A stretch of DNA of 64,000 nucleotides from Microdon myrmicae. Its lineage: Eukaryota > Arthropoda > Insecta > Diptera > Syrphidae. The notes below the pieces were generated by a model. That model saw only the letters and a list, made by a program, of their open reading frames with translations, was not told the origin of the DNA and made no database searches. The stretch lies in NCBI GenBank assembly GCA_963931805.1, contig OZ007497.1, positions 60,254,603 through 60,318,602 of the forward strand. The letters are read 5' to 3'. Positions 43,826 to 55,138 of the stretch are shown here, one piece after another (the stretch's first letter is position 1; each line of letters starts with the position of its first letter). Made by a program: the position numbers and the translations under genes.

Positions 43826-45851
43826 TTGGCCATTAAACGTCATCCGAATTTAGCGCCGAAAGAGATCATCTCCTGCCCACTGAATAAGGATTTCATTGAA
43901 TATGTGTGTAATTTTGACGTTAGAGCTGCGTTCAAACTTCTGGCAAATGTTTTAGAAACATCCTTCGCGAGAAATTTACTTTCTCTTCTCTGGGCCGATT
44001 CCAACAAACACGACATACTACCCAAACACGCAACAATAGGGGAACACAGCAGCAAAAAAGAAAATTATCGGAGCTGTATACCATAGCAGTTAACATACCA
44101 ATCTGTGGGATTGATGAAATAGTAGTGAAAAGAAAAGCGTCGTCAGTTGTGGGACCGATGACACTTTTCTTTGGGAATGTTGTATACTGTGTATTCGTTG
44201 CACTGACGTCGACGAGATTAACCTTTCCCCACTGCAAAACCTTATCTATATCCCGATTTAGAGAGCCGATCTGGCTACATCTCAGCTGGTGCAACGTTAA
44301 CGTACTAATCAGCCGATCACTCGAAAAAGTGGAAACAAGCGTACAAAAACTTATTCCCACCTCTTCTGCAAAACTGAACACTCTGTTATCCGTTGACTCC
44401 AACAAATCATTTATGTGAAACAGAAACAAGGTTGGAGCCAAAATAGAACCCTGGGGCACCCCGGAATTAACGGGATACCGATCGGAAGACTCCCCGTCTA
44501 CAACAACCCGGATCGATCAATTTTCGAAGAAGCTCTTCGTCCAGACGCGGTGAAAAGCCTTGGAGATATGCAATGCGACCGCCCTTGGCTCACCATACCC
44601 CTCAATCGCAGATGTCCATATACCCTTACACTCCAGTCCACGTAGAATTCTTTGAATAGTACGCGTGCGAAACCTCACATCCCACATCGAAGACCGTACC
44701 GTCGCGATTACAGGTGACTCCAAAAGACCGACACCGAGGTTTACATTCGCGGAAAATAAATTCACGAACATATTAGCTTTATCTTTTGAATAGGTGACTA
44801 ACGTCCCACTGCCCGTCACTAACGGAGATAAAGAGGAGGAAGCGAGGTTATCGCGGAGGGCCTTTGCCATTGACCAGATGGGGCTCTAACCAGTTGGGCA
44901 CTCAAGGAGTTTATTGGTCACTCTGTCGTTGTAGGCCTTCTTCAGGGTATCAATCGCCTGGTTGCATGCGTTTCTGATTCCAACAAAACTCGCTCTGATA
45001 ATATCGGTGGGGTTAGAGCGCTATTGTTTAAAAGGTCTATTTTTGCCGCTATAATCTGCTCGCATCTTTTATCAAACCAAGGTTTATCAGATGGACATCG
45101 TTTGATGGAAGGCGGAATGAACCGAGAAGAATAATTTCCTTGCCCGACTCCCCACATGCGTTAATATCGGAGTCTCTAAAGCACACCTCCGACCACGGAA
45201 AGGGTGTGAAGGAATCTCGTAAATCACCCCAGTCAGCACCACCATACCTTTATATATTACATGGAGAAGCTGCTTAGGTCAATTATTCGTTTGAAATGCA
45301 AGTGGTTGCGCGCCAATACCAACCAGTGATCCGAGATTCCAGTGACTCAGCAACTTCCACGGTATAAATGCTTGGCTCGGATGTCAATAACAGATCCAGG
45401 ATGTTCGGATAATCCCCTCGGGTATCCAGCACTCGCGTGGGTCATTTCACGAGTTCCACGTCAATTTGTGACTAACAGCGAACATCACCGCCAGCCCCTC
45501 AGCCTCGTCGGTTCTGTTAAAATATACAATCACCCTGAATTGTGTACATTAAAATCGCCAAGGACGACTATTTCAGAAGCCGGGTGGTTGATCTGTATCC
45601 AGTCGACGGTACGTGAAAAATGTTCGCAAATTGTCGCTGGTCGATCGTCTTTCGGGGAACGGTAAAGACAAAAAATAAATTTAATAAATTCCTCAGCATG
45701 ACACAGTTAGGGCAAGGATATCAGGTTTCGCCTTTTGCAAATATTGGTGGGCGACGTTTACATTCGTATTGGTGAAACCGACGCCCCTGATGTTACAAAA
45801 TGCTGTTACCGGTCAACCGTCGACAGACCCTAGAAAACCTGTCTAATTATG

Positions 45852-45885
45852 TGATGACGAATTTCCTAAAGTTTAATTACTTATC
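45852..45885. repeat. SINE target-site duplication, left
   Basis: 34 bp, identical to 46076-46109, from TGATGACGAATTTCC to TTAATTACTTATC. The first few bases could belong to the SINE's GAT tail on the right side. Confidence 0.9.
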
Positions 45886-46075
45886 CTCAATAGTATACTG
45901 GTTAGTATACCCGCCTGTCATGCGGGAGACCGGGGTTCGTTTCCCCGTCGGGAAGCCTCTGGCGCAAGACTAATGACCTTGTCCGGAAAAAACAAATCAT
46001 TAATGAAAATTTAACAAGCCTCAGGACTTGCTAAATAAGGCCAAGACCGGTTCCAGGTTGTAGTGCCGATGATGA
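45886..46075 (+). mobile_element. tRNA-Asp-derived SINE
   Basis: The first 70 bp follow a tRNA-Asp (GTC): TAGTATACTGGTTAGTAT (box A region), anticodon stem CCGCCTGTCATGCGGG with GTC at 45917-45919, and box B GGTTCGTTTCC at 45934-45944. The acceptor end is degraded. Pol III internal promoters of this kind drive SINE transcription. The body (GCGCAAGACTAATGACC to GCTAAATAAGGCCAAGACC) ends in a GATG/GAT tail. The 34-bp flanking duplications show recent insertion into LINE-B. The body is shared with the repeat at 49877-50188. Confidence 0.9.
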
Positions 46076-46137
46076 TGATGACGAATTTCCTAAAGTTTAA
46101 TTACTTATCAAAATATTTGCATGATGGTCCCCCTGAG

Positions 46138-46800
46138 ATAGTGCCTCCCGGAGATCCGAATGGAAACTCGTTTACCTTCGGAATTCTTTATCTCGGAAGG
46201 TTATGACCGTGTCATCTGGGCCATCAGCCATACATCCAAAACACAGTCGAAAATTTTCCCGACGATATCACGGAATGTACAGCGTGGTATCACACCTTGG
46301 AACCGACTACCACCTAAACCCATGTTTTCTCGAACCGGTCTGTAGGAATTTCACTTGGTTGTATGCCGGCCTTGGCAAGGTTCACCAAGATTTCCTAACG
46401 ATAGTTCCGTCGAACACTGTCCACCAAGGAAACAAAACTCCGCGACGAACCGTCCACAAGAAGTAAAACACACAAGCTCTCTCTGAGATTAACTTTATTA
46501 TAGGTCCTTAATTTGATAACTTGATATTGAATTACACATGACTGTTTGAGTTTGTTTGATTTTAGAACATTCGGGAGCACTTTACAAATGAAAGCTTAGC
46601 ATGATGTGCTTACTAAATCAGGACACTTTGATATTAACAAATCGTACGCGACACGACCAGCACTCTACACAATGTCAAACTTACTTTCGATATTCGCTCA
46701 GGCGACTCACTGAAACTCGTGATGTGCCCTCAACAGCCTATCACACTCGACTCAACTACTGTTGCGCGCGGATCACCTTGCTGGCTCGTGATGCGAGCTC
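46138..46800. other. Unassigned sequence
   Basis: The frames at 46160-46345 and 46203-46466 overlap and match nothing I know. No gene is called. Confidence 0.35.
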
Positions 46801-47470
46801 ATGGGTGGTCGAACCGTGGGAAATGAAAATTCATTAAAAAGCATCTTTGGCATAAGTATTTGCAGTTGTCCAAATACAACGTTAGGGATTAGGATGCATT
46901 TGGGATAATTACAAATGATGGTTGTGTTTACAACCATGTTAATTGCGTACTGCATTCCTAGGGAGTCATGGGTCGAATTCCAGTGTGAGTATTTACACTG
47001 GCATTTAATTCGGCTCTTGGCAGCTAGGCGCGAATTGCGCCGGTGCTTTGAAGATTGCATAAAAGCCGCCGTGAGTACTGGCGCAACATGAAAATCTGTT
47101 TCGCACGTGTGGGACAGTAAATGCAGGCAGACAGAGGTTCTGCTGATTGTTTTCATAATCCACTTCGGTTATCTAGTATGGCAACCGAAATGTTTTCTTT
47201 TTAGAACAATGCTGAGATTCATTGATGTATGCGGTACTGGCGTACCGAATTTCTTCTAGGGAAAATTGATATAACGCGTTAATTCCGTGAATGTCCTTGA
47301 TGGGCAGATGCTTGATGTTTGGATGCGATTTGCATAATCGAAAGGTAATGCAATCGGTGGGAGAATGCTTGGGGAAGTTATTGGGCTTGCATACGCAAAA
47401 ATGATGAAATTAGTGGAGCTTTAGGAAGGAAGATTTGGAGGTAGGTTGAAAAGGTAGCAGTGGTGTTAGT

Positions 47471-47600
47471 AGAAACGCCACAGGTCCATCAGCCAAGCTC
47501 CAAAAAGTGGCTAGAGATTTCTCCCGACCATTTCACGGAGCATATAGCTTGATGAGGTGGTATTTCATCGGGCGATAGGCTGCTGGGCCCCACCTGCCAC
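47471..47600 (+). repeat. Dispersed repeat, copy 1 (with 60440-60565)
   Basis: Shares GTCCATCAGCCAAG, the CCATTTCACG(G/A)AG block and GTGGTATTT(C/T)A(T/C)CGGGCGA with 60460-60565, in the same orientation. Family unknown. At both places it precedes GC-rich text including a run like GGGACCCTACCTACC. Confidence 0.6.
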
Positions 47601-47704
47601 CGGCCTTTAGTGGCCTTGTGAGGCTTTTCAGGGCCCGAAGAGCCACGCATCGCTTGATCCCCACCATTACCAGAAATACAACTTACCTTAAAGTTGAAAT
47701 TTCG

Positions 47705-47893
47705 GCAAGATTGTACAATCTTGCTAGGGCATTAACCGCCACCCAATTAGCTGGAATCAATTCGGTTATCCATACGGATAACCGACATAAATACATATTA
47801 GGCAGCTTACCTTTTTTGGGGGCTGTTCCAAGCCTCTTCTGCACGGTCATTCCTGAAAGCATAATTCATGGCAAGATTATCATCTTGCCATGA
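47705..47893. repeat. Three perfect hairpins in 190 bp
   Basis: 47705-47724 is a perfect 20-bp palindrome (GCAAGATTGT and its complement). 47762-47785 has 10-bp arms TCGGTTATCC/GGATAACCGA around ATAC. 47866-47893 has 12-bp arms TCATGGCAAGAT/ATCTTGCCATGA around TATC. The first and third share the GCAAGAT core. Confidence 0.9.
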
Positions 47894-49186
47894 CATCAAT
47901 TCAGCATCAACCGAGCTTCCGCGACCGAACAATGGATGGCACATATCCACCAACACACGCTAATCTTTCCGTGTGTTATCTTTGTACCCATCCATCGTCG
48001 TAGCAGTCATTTCGGGTTGCTTGCATATCTGCAAGCCAGATTTTCAACGGCATGTTCTATGATCTATCTTTCCTAAAGTAGAGAAGATCAAATTAAACAT
48101 TGGCCTTTCAGGCGAGCATAGTTGCTTGGTTATCAGCATGACCGATTTTATGATCCGTTGCCGTTTCTTGGAACGATCACCAGCATCGGTAATGACCACC
48201 AATATTTGCATAAGCAACGAGTAGCCACGATTCTCACGCTGGCTATCGAAGCTGTTTTCGTTTACACAAAGTAAATACCCAAGCGGATACTTTCGCCAGA
48301 CAGTACCCACAGCGGGATTAACATATCCCTAAAACAACATGCATCGAATCATACACGACCGAAATATGTTTATTTTAAACGATCTAGCAACGGCCATACC
48401 CAATGCTTGATTCATTATCCCAAAATAGATTCCTGCCTTCGGCAAGGGTTTTATTGACTCACGTCAATCAAAGAATCTATGCCTTGCGGATGGCGGCAGT
48501 TTATCTTGCCCATACATGTAGCAGCAGATTTGACCTGCAACATGAGTTTTTCCTTTTTTCCTTTTTTTTATGACCTTCACCATTGGGTGGCCGTCGGCGG
48601 CGATTCCCTTAGGTTCGTTTTTGTTGGATGTCTGTAAAGAGACATCCAATATGGGGTCAGAGTTCACCCTTCACGGAGTCAAGTCACCGAGTCAAATTCC
48701 TATGTCAAGGAGCGCGGTCGCGAACAACGTCAGTGGAGCCCAGATCAGTATCAGTTACCGTGTGCTCCTGTGTCTCATTCGGGTATATGTTGAGATCATT
48801 CGCGATGGCAACATGAAATTAAAAAAAGATTAGAAAGTTGATGTGCGCGATTAACTCCAAAAATATTCATTCAGTCATTCAATCAAACCAAACTTAGTGC
48901 ACCTACCATCGAATTAAGCCAAACAAATAAACCATAGTAAATTTCAATGTAATAACGCCAATGTCATGAACTGTAGCGATTGTTAAAACATAAAAACAAA
49001 TAAACCAAAGTAATTTCAAGTAATAACGTCAATAAAGAAAACTATTAACAAAATCTTCCTGTGCCTTTTATTCGTCCTTTCTTTTGATGTCGAGTTTTCG
49101 GAAGAATACAGTGGTGTTGTGCTAAACCTGCGTCCGTGCAGACGCCCACGGCACCAATACCCACAGCCTCTTAGGACAAACTGTCC

Positions 49187-49207
49187 TATATATATATATA
49201 TATATAT
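49187..49207. repeat. (TA)n microsatellite
   Basis: About ten TA units immediately after the TAGGACA hairpin. Confidence 0.85.
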
Positions 49208-49701
49208 TCGAGCCCCCTACTCACTCGGCAAAATGTTAACCCTTACAGCATATGAATTTAATTTCGAGAGCTTTTGAGTGTGGTATTTTGTTGCGTAAAC
49301 ACCACAATACACACAATGAAGGTGCACAGTCGTATTCTGTTTACCATCTTAGGTACATGTTTTTAATTCTACGAACAACTCAAACATTTGACATGTAAAT
49401 TCTAGGTTAATGCTGAACCCCACGAGGCATTCATAACCACGCGGAACCACCCCCGAATGGCGGAGATTTACCAACGTTCTATAAAATCATTTCTGGACAA
49501 AAAATTTGCCTGTTGAGATTCATAAGCCAATGCCTGACATGGTTCCCACACTAAATTCCTTCTTCCAAGCCAATGTATAAAGTTGCTAGTGTATATATGT
49601 ATGGATTCACACACAATGGTCGACGCTTGCGCCACATCGCTCAGTATTCTTTCGTTCAAAATCAGTAAACAAGTAGTAAATAAATTGTGCAATAGAATAT
49701 A
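49208..49701. other. Unassigned sequence
   Basis: Between the microsatellite and mariner-b2. The minus frame at 49468-49704 matches nothing I know. Confidence 0.3.
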
Positions 49702-49876
49702 CATGGGCGGACTGAAAAGTTTCCGGCCTCAACGTGAAGATAGCAGCACTTGTCAATAAGAGTTTCACTCGTCAATAAAAGCTAGTGAATGTAGTTGTGC
49801 ATTTTTTGACAGTTACTCACCAAAATTTCCCCATTTTGGAGGTGTAGGTTTTATTTGGCAGCCGTTCGAGTCTTCA

Positions 49877-50188
49877 TCGGCATTACAACCGGGATCCGGT
49901 CTTGGCCTTATTTAGCAAGTCTGTCCACCGGTATCCGGTCCTTATCAGAGAATTGTTAATATGTCCATAATAATACGTTTTTTCGGGCAAGGTTATTAGC
50001 CTTGCGTCAACCTTTCTCAGGATGTCGCTGCATGCATTGGTTCACTACTTGGCGGGTACCAAAGTAGCTATCCCGGGGTGTCACGTGGGGGCTGCATGTC
50101 CACGTGGTTTGAACAGGGACAAGGATCGTCCTGGCCTTCGCCGGATTGAAAGCACAGACTTTACCCCGTATGTCCGCTCCCACCCCCC
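49877..50188 (-). mobile_element. SINE-related repeat inside mariner-b2
   Basis: On the minus strand its 3' part follows the body and end of the SINE at 45886-46075 (GCAAGGCTAATAACCTTGCC, CTTGCTAAATAAGGCCAAG, then GTTGTAATGCCGATGAAG). Its 5' part differs and shows no clear tRNA head, so this is another SINE subfamily or a composite. It replaces the N-terminal coding part of the transposase. Confidence 0.65.
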
Positions 50189-50189
50189 T

Positions 50190-50640
50190 CTGCACCATCA
50201 TTTACCACAGTGAAATTTCGGGCAGTTGAATTTAAATGTGGCCGTGAGAGCTTGGGAGCCGATGAACATTCGGGACGTCCAAAAACTGCAACAACTGACG
50301 ATCGCTAAAGTTCACCAAATGGTACTAGACGACCGTCGAATTAAAGTGAGAGAGATAGCAGAGACTATGAAAATGTCCAAAGAACGTGTTTGTCACATAT
50401 TAAAACAAGATTTGGTTGGGTGCCACGTTTGCTCACGTTACTAGACCAAAAACCTGTTCGAGTGAACATTTCCAACACACTCTGTTGGCGCAGTTTAGGC
50501 GCAATAAATCCGAGTTTTGGCGCCGATTAATTACTGTCGATGAAACTTGGATACACCATTATACGCTCGAAACAAAAATACAATCAAAACAGTGGGTAGC
50601 AAAAGGGGAATCGGCTCCAAAAAAATCAAAAAACTTCGAC
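50190..50640 (+). pseudogene. Mariner-b2 transposase remnant
   Basis: The plus strand resumes at a segment matching APSFTTVKFWA in b1. It then reads ...VQKLQQLTIAKVHQMVLDDR, RIKVREIAETMKMSKERVCH (second helix-turn-helix), LLAQFRRNKSEFWRRLITVD and the first catalytic site, DETWIHHYTLETKIQSKQW. It breaks off at about 50630, before the second Asp, and runs into an inverted copy of the 5'UTR. A gap of about 20 codons is missing near 50420. It gives the uninterrupted reference for the solo-LTR site in mariner-b1. Confidence 0.85.
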
Positions 50641-50730
50641 TCACTCAAACAACTGTCAAATAAAAACTACGCGCCCAAAATGGGTGAAATTTTGGTGAGT
50701 AGCTGTCAAAAGATGGACAACTACATTTGT

Positions 50731-50999
50731 AGCGATTCTAACAGATACACACAATTCACAAGCAAAAATAGTGAAGAACACCGAACGAAAAAAAATCGAA
50801 TAAGAAAAATACATCAGAACCGTATACCAAGCGATAAAATAAAAATAATTCATACCAGTGGAATATAGTCGAGTTTGGAAATCAAATTCAAAACACGGTT
50901 AGTAGCCTGGTGTGTAACGCTAAGGTCAAATTTTTTTCGTGATTCGAGCTGTCATAGCGTCAGTTCGAATCACACGATCTTCTTCACTATTATTTAAAA
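50731..50999 (+). mobile_element. Short MITE-like repeat, copy 2
   Basis: Inserted in the right arm of mariner-b2. The left arm gives the empty site. ACATT flanks both sides, a possible 5-bp duplication. The ends are imperfectly inverted (TAGCG...CGCTA). It matches 2490-2765 in reverse complement. Confidence 0.65.
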
Positions 51000-51079
51000 C
51001 GCTATACATTCACTAGCTTTTATTGACGAGTGCTGCTATTTGCACGTTGAGATTGGAAACTTTTCAGTCAACCTTCGTA

Positions 51080-53574
51080 TATGATTGCGATCTTAACAGC
51101 GTGCCGCTTGTTTTCCTTTCGACCTCAATCCAGACGATAACTTTTCAAACAATTTCACACGCGATGTTTTTACATTTTTGAACGCGCCATCCGGAGTCTT
51201 TTTTTTTCAAAAACCCGAACAATAAGAGCCAAACCAATGCACACATTGCAATCGGTGTCGTAAGTTGCTTATCGTTATGGCAGTCTTCTAAACAGTGATG
51301 CTGGGGGGACAAAGTGTATGTGCGACTATCATTCGGCGCCAAAGGATATGAAAGTAAATTTCCCACGGCCATGTAAGTTGGATAAAGATCTCAGTCGAAT
51401 ATTGCCCTCAAAGAAATTAATTTTACTACGACATAAGATACCGTGTGAATATCGTGTTACTAATGATATTAAAAAATTTTACATAATTTAAGTGAAAACG
51501 ACTAGTTACTTGTTCGAGTGTAGATTATAAACCTTAAATGAATACATAATATAGTAAACTGCAACCCATATAAATGATTTTTTTGTAATACCGACGGTGA
51601 ACGACAGACAAATTGGTAACCGGTGCCATGATTACTCGAACACCCCACAATCGGTATTAATCCAACTGAATCGACTTCATATTAAGAAGTAAAACAGAAA
51701 AATTTTACCAGAAAAAAAGTAAGTTGGGAAATATGGGCGAAAAATATAAATAATTAAATAGATTAAATAGGAATTGCATTACATTTTTCCTCTCAAAAGC
51801 ACTTAAAATAAGTATCCATACAAAAATGTAAAGGAACAATCTTCATTTTGATACCACATATCATAAAGCTATACATGCATACTTTGCATCGGTTGCCCTT
51901 AGCTATATATCACATGCCCTATGGCGTATTTAGATTTGTAAACCTAACACACCTATAATTATGATCTTTTGCCCCGATTTTAGCTGTAAATAACTAAGAA
52001 GCAACAAAATTTATAAATGCCGTAGTATTCTCTTAGTGTATGATAAATTTCCTAATACAGGATAAGTCCACAACCTCATAATTTCCAAACTAGTAAATAA
52101 TTAGCGGAATACTAACCGGTGCCGTCTAATAAAGTAAGTTGAAAAACACAGCTCTCACAAAACTGCCTCTCTTCTATATTTCAAAAAGTCGAAAATAAAG
52201 CTTTTATAACAAAATTCCTAAATAAAAAAGCTAATGTATCCTTAACTATAACCCGCCAACAATTCCACAATACACTCTCTGGATTAAACCATGAAGCTAA
52301 ATAATGTGTTCACAAATAACCAATTTTTTACAAGCCCCCTACACAAATATTTTAAGGGCTCTTAAGATGTAATTAATTTCCATACGAGAGTTTACTGAAA
52401 ACTGCAATTAACTTCAGCTGTTCATTGAATATTATACCAAAGGGTTTGATCGGATATTGCCTAAAGCGATGTTATTTAAAATTTAAAATTAAAATTTATT
52501 ATTCATAAAACACCATAATTACCAGGAAGTTTTTATTAGCCAATCCTTTAAACCCTGCTCTTCTAGAATTACAAAACTTACTTTTATTCAACTCTGTATT
52601 TTTATGAATACATACTAAACTAAGTGAGATATAGGAGTTCGTCTGCATAACCAAGAACACCTCTTAAATGAAAATAGCATCCATATAGAACTAATTTGCC
52701 GAAGCACAGCTGCCTCTTTCCGACTTATAATTCTTGACTTTATGCCACGAACTTGCAGTTTATATGTAAATCAACTATCTCAAGACGGTGAGGTACCCCA
52801 ATAATAAAGATATCACCATTAACTATTTTAACGACGGGGTAATAAAGACTATGGTTTTACGCTAGCAGGAAAAATATTGCGTAAATGTAAACAAATGTTT
52901 CAATAATGAACTACCGACTCTGAAATGAACAACAGGGAAACAACTGCACCGTAAAATACATTTCGAACCTATTTTTAGCAAAGCTACTTCGCTATTATTA
53001 TTATATCCGCGAATTACGAGTATAAGAACATGGTATCGTTGGTTTAAAGCCGCGTTTAATGACTTTAATTGCTTTATAATGGCTTACCATGAAAGACTTT
53101 ACCTTCAGATGTCAGCGCATCACTGTCAACGAATTAAATTTCCGGAGCACAAACCTTTTTCTTTGTAAATTTCACTATACAAAACCAGTTTTAAAACTGT
53201 ATTAATAATTACAGAGTAAGTAGTATCCGAATGTACATGATTACCCCAGTTGCTGCACACATACACATTTTTTCCACTGAAAAACGAATAGCTTTTAAAA
53301 CTTCAGAGACCTACGGTGAGGTAATTCGCACATACTGTTTCCTTAAAAAAATATTCCATTATGAGTGGCTTGATCTTGAATGGTCAGATGATTTCGCACC
53401 CGGCCAAAGCATGAGATGAAGTGGATGAAACTGCAAAATATTATTTGCACTGTATACCATATCAACCAATCAATCGGCATCAGTTTCAATTTCCGGGATT
53501 CAGGAATTTAATGCCAAACCTCTTCAATCGGAGTAGGAGATTGACAAAATACCCTTTGGGCATTTTTAATTGTT
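51080..53574. other. Unassigned AT-rich sequence
   Basis: 2.5 kb without a recognisable gene or mobile element. The density of open frames is low, and the frames at 51145-51372 and 53231-53419 match nothing. Confidence 0.4.
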
Positions 53575-54077
53575 TGCGAACAACAGGCGTTGAACCCAAC
53601 TTCCACGAACAATGGATATTGTTGTGGGCAGAAAAATGTGTGTTCAACACGCTTTGAACACCTCAAAATGTTGATGTTTGCAATCGAACTGTTTCCAAAA
53701 CAACTGCGTCCGCAACAATGATGCCTGAAACCAAATTGAATTATGAACCGGAAAAGTAAACTGAATACCTCGAATTTCAACTCCAATCCTCAAGTGTAGC
53801 AGCAACTCTCCTTAAAGAATAGCCCCAAACAGAAGAAACAACAATTTGGGGTTGATTGCAATATTTAAACTAGGTTTTATTTAATTGATTGGTTGGAATT
53901 CTATGGCTTGAATTAACATGCGAACTGGAGTCGCCAAACAGATAACGAAGAAGCAAAAATGTCAGCAATGACAGCAGACGATTTAAATATACGTGTCAGC
54001 TGTATGCTGACAGTTGTTATTGGGAATGGCTGCCTTCCACTGCGAATTCGCTGCTTGCATTCATTGAATCCGCAACA
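53575..54077 (-). mobile_element. BEL/Pao element, 3' LTR
   Basis: 503 bp nearly identical to 59077-59574 in the same orientation. On the minus strand both start TGTTGCGGATTCA and end GTTGTTCGCA. Small indels separate the copies. The flanking 5-mers at the two outer ends (TTGTT and TCAAT) differ. Confidence 0.85.
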
Positions 54078-55138
54078 TTCCGCCCGCCTTCGCCAATCAT
54101 TGGCGAATCATCTGGCTCCAGGGGATGGTCATCCGGGGCTTGGTCGGGTGGTTCCTCATCCAGTGGAAGGATGCCGTGGTATCCTGTTCGTTGTTGGAGG
54201 CCGTTATTGGTCGTCACGGAATTGATGGAACTGGCCATGTGATCTGGGTTGGAGTTGTAAAGTCACAACCCACGATCAGTGACCCCGTGCTGGCTGGTGA
54301 TTGGTCTCACTACCTCGAGACAAGTGGTGGTGACGAGTGCTGCGTCCATTGGCACCTGTTCGAAGTTAGAGGCCGAAAAGATGCGGTCGTTTGCGGTTGA
54401 GACCGCAGTGTTCAGTCGAATGCGGCGGTTGGGACTCGGTCGGTTCCTTGGTACTGGGGAGCGCCGCCCGCCAAGCGGGGCATTGCGCGCTCCTTGATCG
54501 ATGGTGGTAGCTGGGTGTTGCCTTGAAACTTTTGAGTGCGAAGGCTCCTGGCTCGTCAATTGTGCGTTGTCCATGTGACGTTTCAGCGGGCGAGGGGCAT
54601 GTCGGATAAATGGTCCAAGAGGGGGGTCGGCGGTAGCTGGTTGCATGTACCACGTTCGGGACCTCTGGTGTCGATGTCGACGATGTCTTCTCTTTGTCCT
54701 CTGATGGGATCTGTAATCAGCAGTCCTATCGTCGACCGGTTCCTCTGGGTCGGAGTTGTAACGTCGCAACCCACGAGGACCTGTGGGGAGGAAGTCGCGG
54801 CACCGGCATGGGTGCGAGTTATACTTCCTCCTCCATCATCATTAATAATGCCGCCGAACACTAAACGATTACGAGGAAGCAGTGGAAACATCAACGAAAG
54901 CAAAACACACGGCTATGGATTTGTTGCACAAAGTTTGTTTTTATTTATTGGACTACTTTCTCCTTATGGTACACTAGTTAGTAGAACACACCAGCACTGG
55001 TTATTATAAAAGTCACTTCCGTTCAGCCATCAATAAAACTAGATGCTTCAAAATATAGTTACATGCGCGAAGGAAATTACTCAATCTTTAATTGTATTTG
55101 AGTTTATTTTATTTAAAATTTATAAATTAAACTTGGGG
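54078..55138 (-). pseudogene. Partial second gag segment next to the 3' LTR
   Basis: The stretch 54080-54500 resembles 56445-56800: both hold the 'CCAATCATTGGCGAAT' type segment, GGCTCCAGGGG, and the block GATCTGGGTTGGA(G/A)TTGTAAA followed by CAACCCACGATCA. The minus frame at 54263-54769 is Arg/His/Pro-rich with no domain. This is a rearranged duplicate of gag-side sequence where pol would be expected. The stem-loop H2 (54787-54831) lies here. No reverse transcriptase or integrase motif is visible. Confidence 0.5.
54787..54831 (-). repeat. Compound stem-loop H2
   Basis: Same outer stem as H1 (GGAGGAAGT/ACTTCCTCC). On the minus strand the inner stem is GCACC-catgcc-GGTGC, different from H1 but perfectly paired. 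It is preceded by ATGATGGA and followed by CCACAG, as in H1. Confidence 0.75.

Larger units (their letters stand above)
43932..46137 (-). mobile_element. LINE-B: damaged relative of LINE-A
   Basis: A second copy of the LINE-A family. The frame at 43932-44459 contains MPQGSILAPTLFLFHINDLL, RVFSFAEE (catalytic FADD box mutated to FAEE) and QIGSLNRDIDKVLQWGKVNL. Frames at 44517-44870 and 44942-45157 give the linker and endonuclease end (HISKAFHRVW, PSIKRCPSDKPWFDKRCEQI). The segment around 45540-45575 still encodes VVLGDFNVH, which LINE-A has lost. Part of the RT between about 44520 and 44640 is deleted. A SINE splits the 5' end at 45886-46075; the homology to LINE-A resumes at 46110 and ends near 46137. 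Confidence 0.82.
46801..49190. other. Hairpin-dense region without a recognisable gene
   Basis: No coding frame here resembles a known family; 48044-48310 and 48464-48667 (minus) are open but unassigned. The unusual feature is many short perfect inverted repeats. Examples: ATGGTTGT/ACAACCAT (46918-46937), TTCGGTT/AACCGAA (47164-47189), CGGTAC/GTACCG (47232-47247), the cluster 47705-47893, GCTTGCA/TGCAAGC (48019-48036), TTGGATGTCT/AGACATCCAA (48624-48649), GCGTC/GACGC (49130-49145) and TAGGACA/TGTCCTA (49172-49188). A near-duplicated AT-rich unit lies at about 48920-49035. Confidence 0.55.
49702..51077 (+). mobile_element. Mariner-b2: rearranged irritans-like mariner
   Basis: The element lies between TA 49700-49701 and TA 51078-51079. 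Its terminal repeats share ACTGAAAAGTTTCC and continue as about 170-bp inverted arms (49702-49874 against 50641-50730 plus 51000-51077). The right arm is an inverted copy of the 5' end, so the true transposase 3' half is gone. It contains a SINE-like insert (49877-50188) and a MITE-like insert (50731-50999). Only a central transposase piece remains. Confidence 0.82.

Noticed and set aside
45884..45957. tRNA-Asp gene
   Set aside because: The acceptor stem is degraded and the sequence continues into a SINE body with target duplications, so it is a SINE head and not a tRNA gene.
46918..47247. Several 6-8 bp hairpins considered individually significant
   Set aside because: Stems of this length with loops up to about 30 nt are expected tens of times in 64 kb; only the longer short-loop stems and their clustering were kept as findings.
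54263..54769. 168-codon Arg/His/Pro-rich protein
   Set aside because: GC-rich duplicated gag-side DNA with open frames on both strands; no domain is visible.
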